22,809 bases of DNA from Botryllus schlosseri (lineage: Eukaryota > Chordata > Ascidiacea > Stolidobranchia > Styelidae): positions 1 through 22,809 of the forward strand of contig ATSW01010683.1 of the NCBI GenBank assembly GCA_000444245.1, written 5' to 3'. Under the pieces are notes generated by a model. It was not told the origin of the DNA. It saw nothing but the letters and a program-made list of their open reading frames with translations, and searched no databases. Positions 1 to 9,034 of the stretch are shown here, piece after piece (position 1 is the first letter of the stretch; every line of letters starts with the position of its first letter). A program made the position numbers and the translations under genes.

Positions 1-150
1 AACCCTAATATCCCCCTTTCCCAACCCTAATATCCATCATTCCTCGAACCCTAATATCCCCCTCTCCAACTCAAATATCCCCTCTACTCAACCCTAAAAT
101 CCTCCCTCCCCAGTCCTAATATCCCCCTCTCCTCCAACCACAATATTCCC
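1..150. repeat. Degenerate pyrimidine-rich minisatellite
   Basis: About seven imperfect copies of a 21-24 bp unit based on AACCCTAATATCCCCCTCTCC begin near 1, 23, 47, 68, 90, 112 and 136. The strand is almost free of G. The AACCCTAA core resembles a telomeric repeat, but the unit is longer and degenerate, and it lies inside a SIRT2 intron, so this is an interstitial minisatellite. The stretch from 151 to 461 is plain AT-rich intron with nothing recognisable. Confidence 0.75.
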
Positions 151-461
151 CTTCCACAACAAAGGCAAAAAACAATTTATTTTGATGTTTTTTAAATTCT
201 ATTGTGTTCATGTGAAACATTTGTTGGTGTCATGGGGAGCACTGTTTCGATCTGGGGCGTATATCGAAGAAGCGCCGATTTTTCTAAGCCCGAGATACCC
301 TTGTAGAAAACCAAATTTCGCAACTAATTTGATCACCTCTTCATCACTTGCCTAACCATTGAAATTACTGCTAGAACTAGAACTAGGTTTGTTTTATATT
401 GGAGCCGTTATTGTTATGTTATAGTCTTTCAATATTTGAATTTCGTGTTTGGTTATTTTAG

Positions 462-3003
462 GCTCATGGTACTTTTCACCAAGCGCATTGTGTAGAATGC
501 AAGAAGGAGTACTCCAAAGAGTGGGTGCGAGACGTTATCTTCAAGGACGAGATCCCCAAGTGTACTGAAAAAGACTGTGAATCAAGCTTAGTAAAACCGG
601 ATATCGTGTTTTTCGGCGAGGCACTTCCACCTTTATTCAATCAGAGACGTTTGGTGAGTCTTTGTCCAGTGGTTTCCAAAGGATGGGATACGGTAATAAT
701 TTCAGTCACGACAGCACCAGAGCAGTTGTGTAATGCATGTTATGGAATTATAAAAAATTTGCACTAGCTCTTATGACAAGATCATAAAAATACCTACTCC
801 AATCTGTACACACCTAATCAAGTATTATCACTTGCAATTCTATAGCTGACGGCCAGAGAGCAGAATAATGAAACTGGTTTTGACCGAAAACTACCGTCGC
901 ACTGATTAGGGAAATATAAAATAAAATCTCACCAGGACACTGCAACCTCCCCGAATTTACTCTCAAAGTCTGAAATATTGGCATTGTCGGAACAATCTGA
1001 GCGCCTGCAAAAGTTCATTGTCATGGTCATTGTGTTGTGATGATCTGATTGTTCTGAACAATGCAGATTTCCGATGTTGAGGTGTATTTTAGGTGAGGTT
1101 CCAGTACCCTAACCAGATTTTAATTTATATTTTTGCAATCAGTGCGACTATAGAATGTAAACGTGGAATGGCAACGACCGATTTTGCTTCTTCGTTCCGC
1201 TTCGCTGAAGCTTTACTCAGACTTATTTTACGGCAGCTACTGTAGGATTTCTGGCAATCCAAAAGTCGTCTTCCAGAGCGCAGAATTAACTGAATCTGGT
1301 CTTGATCGAAAGCTACTGTCACACTGACACCGAAAATGTAAATGAAAATATGATCAGGCACTGAACCACTTAGAATTCGCCCTCCAAGTCTGAATTATCG
1401 TCATTGTCCGAACAATCGAATAGCCGCAATGGGTCATTGTTATGGTCATTGTTTTGCGATCATCCGATTGTTCTGAACAATGCAGATTTTAGATGTTGAG
1501 GGTGATTTTTCATCTAAGTACGGGGCCTGACCATATTTTGATTCATGTTTTCGGAATCAGTGCGATAGTAGCTTTTCGATCAAGACCAGATTCAGTAAAT
1601 TCTGAGCTTTGGAAGACAACTTTTGGATTGCCTGAAATCCTTCAGTAGCTGCCGTAAAATAAATCTGAGTAAAGCTTCAGCGAAGCGGAACGAAGCTGCA
1701 AAATCGGTCGTTGCCATTCCACGTTTACATTCTATAGTGCGACGGTAGCTTTCAATCAAGACCAATTTCATTGAATTCTGCTCTCCGGAGCCAGCTATAG
1801 GATTGCCAGAAATCTGATAATCGCTGCTGCGAAACGATCCATATTCCAGCCTCGGTGAAGTGGAAAAATCAGTCATTGCCATTCCATGTTTACATTCATT
1901 AGTTTCATATATGCTAGGCACGCCAACATTAGAAATGCATTTTAATCGATGTGTGAGGCTTCTGCAACTCTTTCTCTACGATGGTCTATGTACTACCGTG
2001 TTGCAGGAAGATTTTCCAGCGTGCGATCTGCTCATAGTCATGGGGACGTCCTTGAAAGTTCAGCCGTTTGCTTCACTGATCGATGACGTGCCCGTGACGA
2101 CGCCTCGGTTGTTGATAAACCGCGAGAAAAGCGGCGATGATCAGGAATCTTCATTTCTGACGATGATGTTTGGAGGTGGAATGAAGTTTGACAATGAAGA
2201 TAATTATAGGTGGGTTCGTGAAAAGATAACTATAAATAGTTAAGGGTGCGTCCAGAATTGCATTCCTCTGGGAAGGAGAATTAGCGCATCAGAGGTAGTC
2301 GGTAATGACTATCTTCGCTTTATTTAACTAGGCTACTCAAATCGGTCTCGCTACTTGCTGTACTACTTCAGCTGCTACTTCTGCTTCTGCTGTCAATGTA
2401 TTTGGTCGCTCGCAGTTGTATCACGGTTCTTGCATCATCTGTGTTTACTGTTCTGTTCACTGCTTGACAATGCATACATGATGTCACATGTGACGTCATA
2501 GCTGAAATTTTGTTGCATTTCACAAATTCCATTCTCGCCCATGTAAATTCTATCCTGGAATCGCCAATGGTTGCAATAGTGGAAAAGTGAAATCCATGGA
2601 TACTGGTTTGGATGAATTATTATGCCTTTCCTGTCGCATCCCAAACCATCTCCAAGGCTTGGGACCGGCACTGGCAGGGATTATGCCAGGGATATCTGAA
2701 TTATATTGTGTGTCAGTGGCTGGGTTTCACCACTGAGCTATATCGGCTGTCTAAGAGTGACATCTATGCTTAACCTTTCGACAACACTCCAGAAGATTTA
2801 TTATAAGAGACACAGTCATGCTTGAGCTAATATCGTCTAAATCCAGCATTGACGTAATTTTCAGGGACGTGTTTTGGGAGGGAAATTGTGATGATGGATG
2901 TCGAGCCCTGAGTAGCTTACTCGGATGGCTCAAAGAACTTGATGAATTGGTTGATGCAGAGCACAAGAAGATTGATGGTGCGAAGCCCAAAACTAAAGTG
3001 TGA
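462..3003 (+). CDS. SIRT2: SIRT2 NAD-dependent protein deacetylase, last three exons (5' end outside window)
   Basis: Three exons, 462-653, 2007-2209 and 2865-3003, join in frame with GT/AG borders to give 177 residues and a TGA stop. The first opens with AHGTF, whose His is the catalytic base of class I sirtuins. It continues through four zinc cysteines (CVEC, then CTEKDC) and SLVKPDIVFFGE. The second carries the NAD-pocket run MGTSLKVQPFASL and then TPRLLINREKSG. The third has RDVFWEGNCDDGC and ends GWLKELDELVDAEHKKID, matching the SIRT2 C-terminal helix rather than SIRT1 or SIRT3. Known role: NAD-dependent removal of acetyl groups from tubulin, histone H4 and other proteins, mainly in the cytoplasm. 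The tail is short. The Rossmann half with the GAGIST-type motif must lie upstream. No AATAAA was found in the kilobase after the stop. Introns of 1353 and 655 bp hold repeats. Confidence 0.95.
839..1903. repeat. Foldback/MITE array of two alternating modules in a SIRT2 intron
   Basis: Two modules alternate. Module B, about 242 bp, occurs at about 900-1143 and 1321-1562 in the same orientation. Each copy has terminal inverted repeats of roughly 36 bp, starting CACTGA and ending TCAGTG. Module A, about 177 bp, is forward at 1144-1320, inverted at 1563-1740, inverted again and more diverged at 1743-1903, and present as a partial forward copy at 839-899. The order is A(partial)-B-A-B-A'-A', so 1144-1740 is a foldback with long arms around one B core. 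No transposase is encoded. Diverged non-autonomous DNA elements are the simplest reading. Family not identified. Confidence 0.7.
2440..2752 (-). mobile_element. tRNA-derived SINE-like element in the last SIRT2 intron
   Basis: On the minus strand the element starts GCCGATATAGCTCAGTGGT, laid out like the 5' half of a tRNA. An A box (TAGCTCAGTGGT) lies at 2729-2740. A B-box-like GGTCCCAAGCC, 9 of 11 to the consensus, lies at 2656-2666, about 60 bp further on, which suits an internal RNA polymerase III promoter. A non-tRNA body follows towards 2440. The tail end is not defined and no poly-A tail or target duplication was found, so the 3' limit is approximate. It does not fold as a complete tRNA. 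The rest of this intron (2210-2440) holds only a short CT/GCT-rich stretch near 2360-2400. Confidence 0.55.
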
Positions 3004-4091
3004 TTGTGATGAGGCTACCACCACAATATCCTTATCTGTTTATATTTTTTGGTAGAAGATGCAAATCTTCTTGAACGAGTAATATTATAGTTCAAAGTGC
3101 ACTTCAGAAATTCCAAATTTCAGCATTGCCAGTCGTTATGTTAATTTTAAATTGTTTATTATGAGCGAAACACAGTATCATATATTACATTTTTCACGCA
3201 TGAAATGGATATAATAGACGAAGTCTTTTTTATTTGCTCATGTGTTCTGTAATATGTACTTTCATGTTGGAGTATTATTGGAACATTCTCGTCCGTTCCA
3301 TTTGGTAACATCGTGAATGCAATATGTGGCTTTATCGTTGTTAATTTTTCTTTTGTAAGTAAATGTTTTAGTTGTGTATTTTAGTATTGAAATAGATGTA
3401 TTGTACACATTCTATATCAATGCGGCTGTCATTGATTCATCAGTTATGGATCAGATTACCCTATCTTCATTGAATATGATATATCGCCATTTTATGAGAA
3501 AACAAAACTCGATTTGTGATTATCCAGAAAATCGCATATTCTAGTTATTTTTGTTGGGTGAGTTTCAACTGAGATTTCAGTTCCGGGAAGCTATATGTCC
3601 TGGTATGTCAGTCTGTCCAATCACAATCGTCGCTGATGACTATGTCTGTAGTACGTACGGAATATCGGTTAATTCTACCGCCAACGGCACAATGATTCGA
3701 GTCCTGGTTTCGAAGTGTTGAAGGTTTATCTGAGCTCCCGCTCCCCTGTGTGTTACATATATAGCACGAAATCGTTAAAGAGAGTGAAGACAGCAATCAT
3801 CAAGTATATATGAAGGGCGCTGTTATATCGTGGTATTATATTATTATCGAATGTGGCTAGTCACATTCGATAATATTATGTACCATATGACCAGTGAAGA
3901 TGTTGGTTTGATCGACCACACGATATCGACATCTTTCTCATGTTCATCACATTTATCTCTCGAGTGTATTTCATCGCGTGTCTTGAGCGGATGAAAATTA
4001 TAGCCACCGATTCTATTGTGTGCAAGTGCAGGCAGATCCATGGATTGATAAAATAGGAAAAAATGAACTGAAATGACAGCCTCAGCTAAAT
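3004..4091. other. Intergenic region between SIRT2 and UGP2
   Basis: AT-rich sequence with no coding pattern on either strand. It should contain the SIRT2 3' UTR and the distal UGP2 promoter. No canonical AATAAA was found. The only clear structure is the hairpin at 3842-3875. Confidence 0.6.
3842..3875. repeat. Perfect 14-bp hairpin between SIRT2 and UGP2
   Basis: Arms TATTATCGAATGTG (3842-3855) and its exact complement (3862-3875) flank a 6-nt loop, GCTAGT. Pairing continues imperfectly outwards to about 3820 and 3896, making a hairpin of about 75 nt. It lies about 370 bp upstream of the UGP2 start. Function unknown: it could be a relic foldback, an operator-like site or a small-RNA precursor. 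Confidence 0.6.
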
Positions 4092-4113
4092 TTGCAAATT
4101 AGCAAAGCGCGGT

Positions 4114-4123
4114 GTCACGTGAC
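4114..4123. promoter_or_regulatory. Palindromic E-box / CLEAR-type site upstream of UGP2
   Basis: GTCACGTGAC is a perfect 10-bp palindrome 124 bp upstream of the UGP2 ATG. It is identical to the CLEAR consensus bound by TFEB/MITF-type bHLH-zip factors and also suits USF. Placement and exact match suggest a promoter element. Binding is inferred, not shown. Confidence 0.5.
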
Positions 4124-4247
4124 TAGTCACAACTGCACGTTTGCACGCTTTTGTTTTGCTGGAGTTTGTTTGCCCGCCGGAGACCAAGGTTGGTGTCGTT
4201 TGCCGAAGGTTTCATATATAGGCAAGAACCTCGCACGCGTGCGGATC

Positions 4248-5741
4248 ATGGAAAAGCGTCAAAGTGTGCAAGATTTTGAGGAACTAATGAAACAAGATGC
4301 TCGTGGAACGTTGACCAAATCTCTTGATAAACTAGCCCTCACAGGTCCACCTGATCGACGTCAGGAAGTCAGAAGGAGTTTAGTAGGTTTTCAGCGTCTG
4401 TTCGATGCTTTCCTGAAGAAAGAGGACTCTTCCCTAGAATGGTCCAAAATAAAACCACCGCCGCAAGGATGCATCAAATCTTTTGAGGAAGTGTCCACTC
4501 GGGCTTTGGCATGCAACCACAGAGAGCTGCTGAATAAGTTGGTTGTTGTGAAATTGAACGGGGGATTGGGTACTAGTATGGGTTGCGCAGGGCCGAAAAG
4601 TGTGATCGGTGTTCGAAACGGCCTCACCTTTCTCGATCTTACTGTGCAACAGATTGAAACCTTGAACAGAACTTATAATGCAGACGTTCCTCTTGTGTTA
4701 ATGAACTCCTTCAATACTCATGAAGATACACAAACAATATTGCGAAAATATGTAGCTTGCAACGTACAAGTACACACCTTCAACCAAAACCGCTACCCAA
4801 GAATTAATAAAGAGACCTTGATGCCTATACCACAAAATATCAATGGTGACCATGATGGCTGGGACCCTCCGGGCCATGGGGATATTTACGAGTGCTTTGT
4901 CAAATCGGGTCTGCTCCAACACTTTTTAGATGATGGACGAGAGTTTATGTTTGTGTCAAACATTGACAACCTCGGTGCTACTGTCGATTTCTCTATTCTG
5001 AACATGCTCGTTCATCCGAAAAATCCTGGCACACCTTGTGAATTTGTCATGGAAGTCACGAATAAGACCCGTGCCGATGTCAAAGGTGGTACCTTGATCG
5101 GATACGATGATAGACTACGCCTTCTCGAAATAGCGCAAGTCCCGAAGGAACACGTGGACGAGTTTAAAAGTGTGACCAAGTTCAAAATCTTCAACACTAA
5201 TAATTTATGGATGAAGCTATCGGCCGTGAAACGGCTCGTTGAAAATGGTTCTCACGATATCGAGGTGATAGTCAACAGCAAGCGGCTGTCGAGCGGAACC
5301 AACGTTATCCAGCTTGAAACTGCATGTGGTGCCGGGATCAAAGATTTCAATAATGCGATCGGAATTAATGTTCCTCGCGGCAGATTCCTACCTGTGAAAA
5401 AGACATCCGATTTGCTTCTTGTGATGAGTAACTTGTACCAGCTTCGTCATGGTTCGATGAGCATGAACAAAGACCGTATGTTTCCGACGACACCGTTGAT
5501 AAAACTCGGTGACGAACACTTTTCGAGAGTTCACGAATTCCTGAAAAGATTCGAGACCATACCGGATATGCTCGAATTAGACCATTTAACAGTCAGCGGC
5601 GATGTGACGTTTGGTAAAGACGTTACATTGAAAGGAACAGTCATTATTATTGCCAGTCATGGAGAAAGAATTGATATTCCGTCCGGGTCGATTTTGGAAA
5701 ATAAAATTGTCTCTGGCAACTTGCGTATCTTAGACCATTGA
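4248..5741 (+). CDS. UGP2: UTP--glucose-1-phosphate uridylyltransferase (UDP-glucose pyrophosphorylase)
   Basis: A single open exon of 497 residues, the length of the shorter human UGP2 isoform, ending in the same INDEPENDENT-free tail NLRILDH. It makes UDP-glucose from UTP and glucose-1-phosphate in the cytosol, for glycogen, glycosylation and glucuronate. Visible in order: the nucleotide-binding loop NGGLGTSMG (104-112) with the PK pair at 116-117; PPGHGDIY (207-214); NIDNLGA (238-244); NKTRADVKGG (272-281); KFKIFNTNNLW (311-321); LPVKKTSDLL (381-390), with the conserved catalytic-site lysine; and the C-terminal beta-helix used for oligomerisation (about 448-497). The ATG at 4248 has A at -3 and G at +4 and gives the family length. 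The frame stays open 52 codons further up to an ATG at 4092, but those residues do not resemble the family. No intron interrupts the coding region, unlike in vertebrates. Confidence 0.97.
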   Translation: MEKRQSVQDFEELMKQDARGTLTKSLDKLALTGPPDRRQEVRRSLVGFQRLFDAFLKKEDSSLEWSKIKPPPQGCIKSFEEVSTRALACNHRELLNKLVVVKLNGGLGTSMGCAGPKSVIGVRNGLTFLDLTVQQIETLNRTYNADVPLVLMNSFNTHEDTQTILRKYVACNVQVHTFNQNRYPRINKETLMPIPQNINGDHDGWDPPGHGDIYECFVKSGLLQHFLDDGREFMFVSNIDNLGATVDFSILNMLVHPKNPGTPCEFVMEVTNKTRADVKGGTLIGYDDRLRLLEIAQVPKEHVDEFKSVTKFKIFNTNNLWMKLSAVKRLVENGSHDIEVIVNSKRLSSGTNVIQLETACGAGIKDFNNAIGINVPRGRFLPVKKTSDLLLVMSNLYQLRHGSMSMNKDRMFPTTPLIKLGDEHFSRVHEFLKRFETIPDMLELDHLTVSGDVTFGKDVTLKGTVIIIASHGERIDIPSGSILENKIVSGNLRILDH

Positions 5742-6634
5742 AGGCGGCATTTGCATTACCAGGGGCCTGCCCAAAAATTTCTTCATTAGAGATTTCATAC
5801 ACAGTAGCCTATGATGAACATTGTACAAAAGAACTTGATGCTCAGTGAAGTAAAATCTTGTAACTGTTTCAGCCTAATCATGATATATATATTGATCATG
5901 GACTGTCTTTGTATATTAGTGATGTTCTTTTTTTCAAAGTAGTAGTTGTTTCAATTTCAAAGCGTTTCAGACATAATGCTCTCAATTGATGAACTTTTAT
6001 GAACATCTATTATGTTGATATTCGTATCATGCATTGTAGAGATTTGATCATGATATTTGTCACGCATAATGAAAAATTATAGTTATATCGCGTGTTTTCA
6101 GACTCCACAGCACAGCAGACAATGATGTCTAGTCTCTGATGCGAATATTGCGCTCTATCTCACCTGGATCTTCAGTCTATTATTGTTACATTGAGTTCAC
6201 CAATGGTTCCCCAATCACAGTAAATTCATTTTTTCAGTATTAAAGGGTTATGATACGGTATATGTTTCTTGCCACAAGATGTTTACCTAGTTCTTCAAGT
6301 CATGATTTTCGATTTGCATGTGTATGCCTTTGCTTCTCGCAATTATCAAGTTTTACAGCTGACTATTATGTATGTGAATGGATGTTTGTATTGCACAACG
6401 AAGAATGTGTCCCGCTATTTTTCGAGTCTGTATCTCTTGTGACAAAACTAATCGAACCCATTGGCAATGTGTTGTCATCAATTTGGGTTACATTGATTTT
6501 GCTAGTGTGACTTGAACACTTTATAAGCCGTAATTATGTCAAAGTACTGGATATGGTCGTCAAATTTTGGAAACTTGATCACAGTTCTTATTTCTTGATT
6601 GATGGCAACATTTTGTATTTGGTAGAACTGACTT
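5742..6634. other. Intergenic region between UGP2 and EME1
   Basis: AT-rich, with no recognisable gene or repeat. An ATTAAA at 6239-6244 is a weak candidate polyadenylation signal for UGP2. The open frame at 6250-6510 (86 codons) has no family resemblance and is treated as chance. Confidence 0.5.
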
Positions 6635-8116
6635 ATGGCTAGTGGTAGCTTTTCAAACTGGCAGCTTTCGTCCAGTGATAGTGATGATGATGCAGACATC
6701 AAGGGAGTGCTCCTGACCATCAAGAAGCCTTCAAAAAGAAAATCAAATTCATTATCTTTTGATGACAGCATCTCGGAAACCTATATTTCTCTGGCGGACC
6801 GGTTAAAGAAGAAGAAACAGGATAGAAAGAGTAGCGATGATGATGAAGATGAGTTACCAACTGTGTCAGTGCCTAAACGGGTTAAAAAATTGAAACAAAG
6901 TGAGGTCATCGTTATAGATGAGACGACTGCAAGTGAACACACATTATCGAACGGTGGCGTTGCCGATTTGTTGGTCGTTTCTCCAACAAAACGGGCACGA
7001 AATCCAACTAAAAGCGACGTCATCATAATAGATCCATTTGTTGAGTCGAAAAAGATCGTGACAGAAACACACAGGAATTTTTCGCAAAAACAGGACAACG
7101 GAACACGACTGAAGGATATATCAAACGCTCAAAAACGGACGGTTTTGAATCCTAATCTAAAAACATTGAAACCGGACGAGTGTTTGAAATATATCGACTG
7201 TTTAATCTCATCGAAATTGGACGATTTGTTTCCGAAATTCAGTTTATTTGAAGAACTGCAAAAGGATTCTGTAACAACTTGCTCGCGAGTGGTGGATGGC
7301 TTGCCGTGTGTCAAATGGCGTAGGAAGACGTTAACTGCTGACGGCGATTTTGAGGATTGGTATGCGGAGCCAGAAGCTCTTGTCGCTGTATCTGCGACTG
7401 ACTTTGTTGAAATGATCGAAGCCTCGTCTAGTGCGAGCATTAACGAGGATAAATTATCGGTCTTTGTGGAATCTGCGCAAAAGCAGTGCGTAGGTTCTAA
7501 CGTACATTTAGTTTGCATCGGTTATGAGAAATTCGCAAAGTCGCTCAAGGCGAAAAAAGCCCGGGAGACTAAAAAAGGTGGTAACGAGTCCAGTGGTAGA
7601 AAAAAGAAAAATTCAACCCGAAACATTTCCATCGGGGATATTGAAAGTGCGTCTGTCGACCTCCAAATCAAGCGCAACGTAATGATAACATACACGGAAA
7701 CGCCGGAGGAATTTGTGACTCTGATCAAGCAAGTAACGAAATCCGTCGGAGAAGCGCCCTACAAGAGATTAAAAAGGCAAGACGTACAGTTCATGAACGA
7801 GATACCCTCGGTGAAAATAAATGCAAAAACAGGCGAAGGCAAGCGACAAGCTTGGAAGCAGATGATCCAGCAATTTCACAATATCACCACTGTCATGGCG
7901 ACGGCGATAGTGGACCGATACCCCTCCGTTCTCAGCTTGATTAAAGCATATCGTGAATGTGGTCTGGATGTCGCAAAGGCAGAGTTGCTGCTGGCGGAGA
8001 TCCCTGTGAGACGCGGTGTCGGTTCGTTGCAAACTAGCAGGAGGATCGGTCCTGAACTCTCTTACAAGATGTATCGGCAGTTTATGTCTGTTGAGCCGAG
8101 CGAGAGGCTGTATTGA
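6635..8116 (+). CDS. EME1: EME1, non-catalytic subunit of the MUS81 structure-specific endonuclease
   Basis: A single exon of 493 residues (human EME1 is about 570). With MUS81 it cuts branched DNA such as 3' flaps, stalled forks and nicked Holliday junctions in the nucleus. The N-terminal third is disordered, acidic then basic, with SSSDSDDDAD near 13-21, KKKK near 58-61 and two SUMO-interacting-type motifs, VIVIDE (91-96) and DVIIID (128-133). The pseudo-nuclease ERCC4 fold runs from about 179 (LKPDECLKYI) through VKWRR (226-230) and EDWYAEPEALV (240-250) to VDLQIKRNV (341-349). It lacks the ERKxxxD metal site, as EME1 proteins do. EAPYKRLK (373-380) and the C-terminal helix-hairpin-helix follow, with AEIPVRRGVG (454-463) and SRRIGPELS (468-476), the most EME1-specific stretch. 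EME2 is a less likely alternative. No introns. A long inverted repeat begins 38 bp after the stop. Confidence 0.93.
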   Translation: MASGSFSNWQLSSSDSDDDADIKGVLLTIKKPSKRKSNSLSFDDSISETYISLADRLKKKKQDRKSSDDDEDELPTVSVPKRVKKLKQSEVIVIDETTASEHTLSNGGVADLLVVSPTKRARNPTKSDVIIIDPFVESKKIVTETHRNFSQKQDNGTRLKDISNAQKRTVLNPNLKTLKPDECLKYIDCLISSKLDDLFPKFSLFEELQKDSVTTCSRVVDGLPCVKWRRKTLTADGDFEDWYAEPEALVAVSATDFVEMIEASSSASINEDKLSVFVESAQKQCVGSNVHLVCIGYEKFAKSLKAKKARETKKGGNESSGRKKKNSTRNISIGDIESASVDLQIKRNVMITYTETPEEFVTLIKQVTKSVGEAPYKRLKRQDVQFMNEIPSVKINAKTGEGKRQAWKQMIQQFHNITTVMATAIVDRYPSVLSLIKAYRECGLDVAKAELLLAEIPVRRGVGSLQTSRRIGPELSYKMYRQFMSVEPSERLY

Positions 8117-8154
8117 AATCTGGGAGATTAAGACTCCACACTCCAGTTTGGCTA

Positions 8155-9034
8155 ATTCCATTATAATTTAACGGGCTGTAATGCATACCCTCAGAATTGT
8201 CCAATATTTACAAATGTTGTTCTTTTTTTAATTCTGGGTACATTAAAAAAAATTAGATTGAAAAATTTCCAGCGGTTCAAAAGATAATGCGATTCAAAAT
8301 TCTCATGTCACTAGGTGGCGCTGCATGCAAAAATCTTTAAAATCCATATTTTTTGCTGTAATGATGGTGGAGAATCAATTGAAATGTCTAATTATAAAAT
8401 TTTGAGGCCAAGGAATTGAAAAAAATCAACATTTTCGCTCTAAACTCGAAGAAAAAAAGTTACGGACGAAATAAAATTGGGGGGGAGCCGACTTGAAAAT
8501 TCATGTAGGGTTCCGTTTACACAAAAAAAAATTATTGCAAAATGTACTTTGAAGCAGTATGATTGATAAAAAATTGGATTTTCAAATTAATCTCTATTCA
8601 AGGAAATAACGAAAAAATTTATCTTTGCATTCAGTAATTGGTTATAATAGTAGTTACGGTGAGCAGCTTTGCATGGATTTTCAAGTCCGCCCCCCCCCCA
8701 ATTTTGTTTTGTCCGTAACTTTTTTTCTTCGAGTTTAGAGCGAAAATGTTGATTTTTTTCAATTCCTTGGCCTCAACATTGTATAATTAGACATTTTAAT
8801 TGATTCTCCACCATCATTACAGCAAAAAATATGGATTTTAAAGATTTTTGCATGCAGCGCCACCTAGTGACATGAGAATTTTGAATCGCATTATCTTTCG
8901 AACCGCTGGAAATTTTTCAATCTAATTTTTTTTAATGTATCCAGAATTAAAAAAAGAACAACATTTGTAAATATAGGACAATTCTGAGGGTATGCATTAC
9001 AAATGTCAGAAAATTTGCTAAATTATAATGGAAT
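8155..9034. mobile_element. Large inverted repeat (foldback MITE) downstream of EME1
   Basis: Left arm 8155-8505 and right arm 8672-9034 are near-perfect reverse complements of about 350-360 bp, separated by an AT-rich spacer of 166 bp. The outer ends share ATTCCATTATAATTTA and its complement. The arms contain CTAGGTGGCGCTGCATGC and a homopolymer run that is seven Gs on the left (8479-8485) and ten Cs on the right (8690-8699). A short unpaired insert near 9005-9018 is the main asymmetry. No open reading frame or transposase is present, so it is a non-autonomous foldback element. High arm identity suggests recent insertion or continued arm homogenisation. No clear target duplication was found. 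Confidence 0.85.

Noticed and set aside
1-150. True chromosome end
   Set aside because: The units are degenerate and 21-24 bp long, and the SIRT2 gene continues to the left.
2656-2740. tRNA gene on the minus strand
   Set aside because: A and B boxes are present, but no full cloverleaf with acceptor pairing and anticodon arm can be drawn; a SINE fits better.
4092-4247. 52-codon in-frame extension upstream of the UGP2 ATG
   Set aside because: The residues do not resemble any UGP2 N-terminus, the stretch contains the E-box, and the ATG at 4248 has better context and gives the family length.
6250-6510. 86-codon open frame between UGP2 and EME1
   Set aside because: Cysteine- and serine-rich composition with no recognised family, no splice context and no conservation evidence; likely chance.
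7129-7518. Long antisense frames under EME1, also under UGP2, TRMT1L and XPC exon 5
   Set aside because: They mirror strongly coding sense frames and resemble no family.
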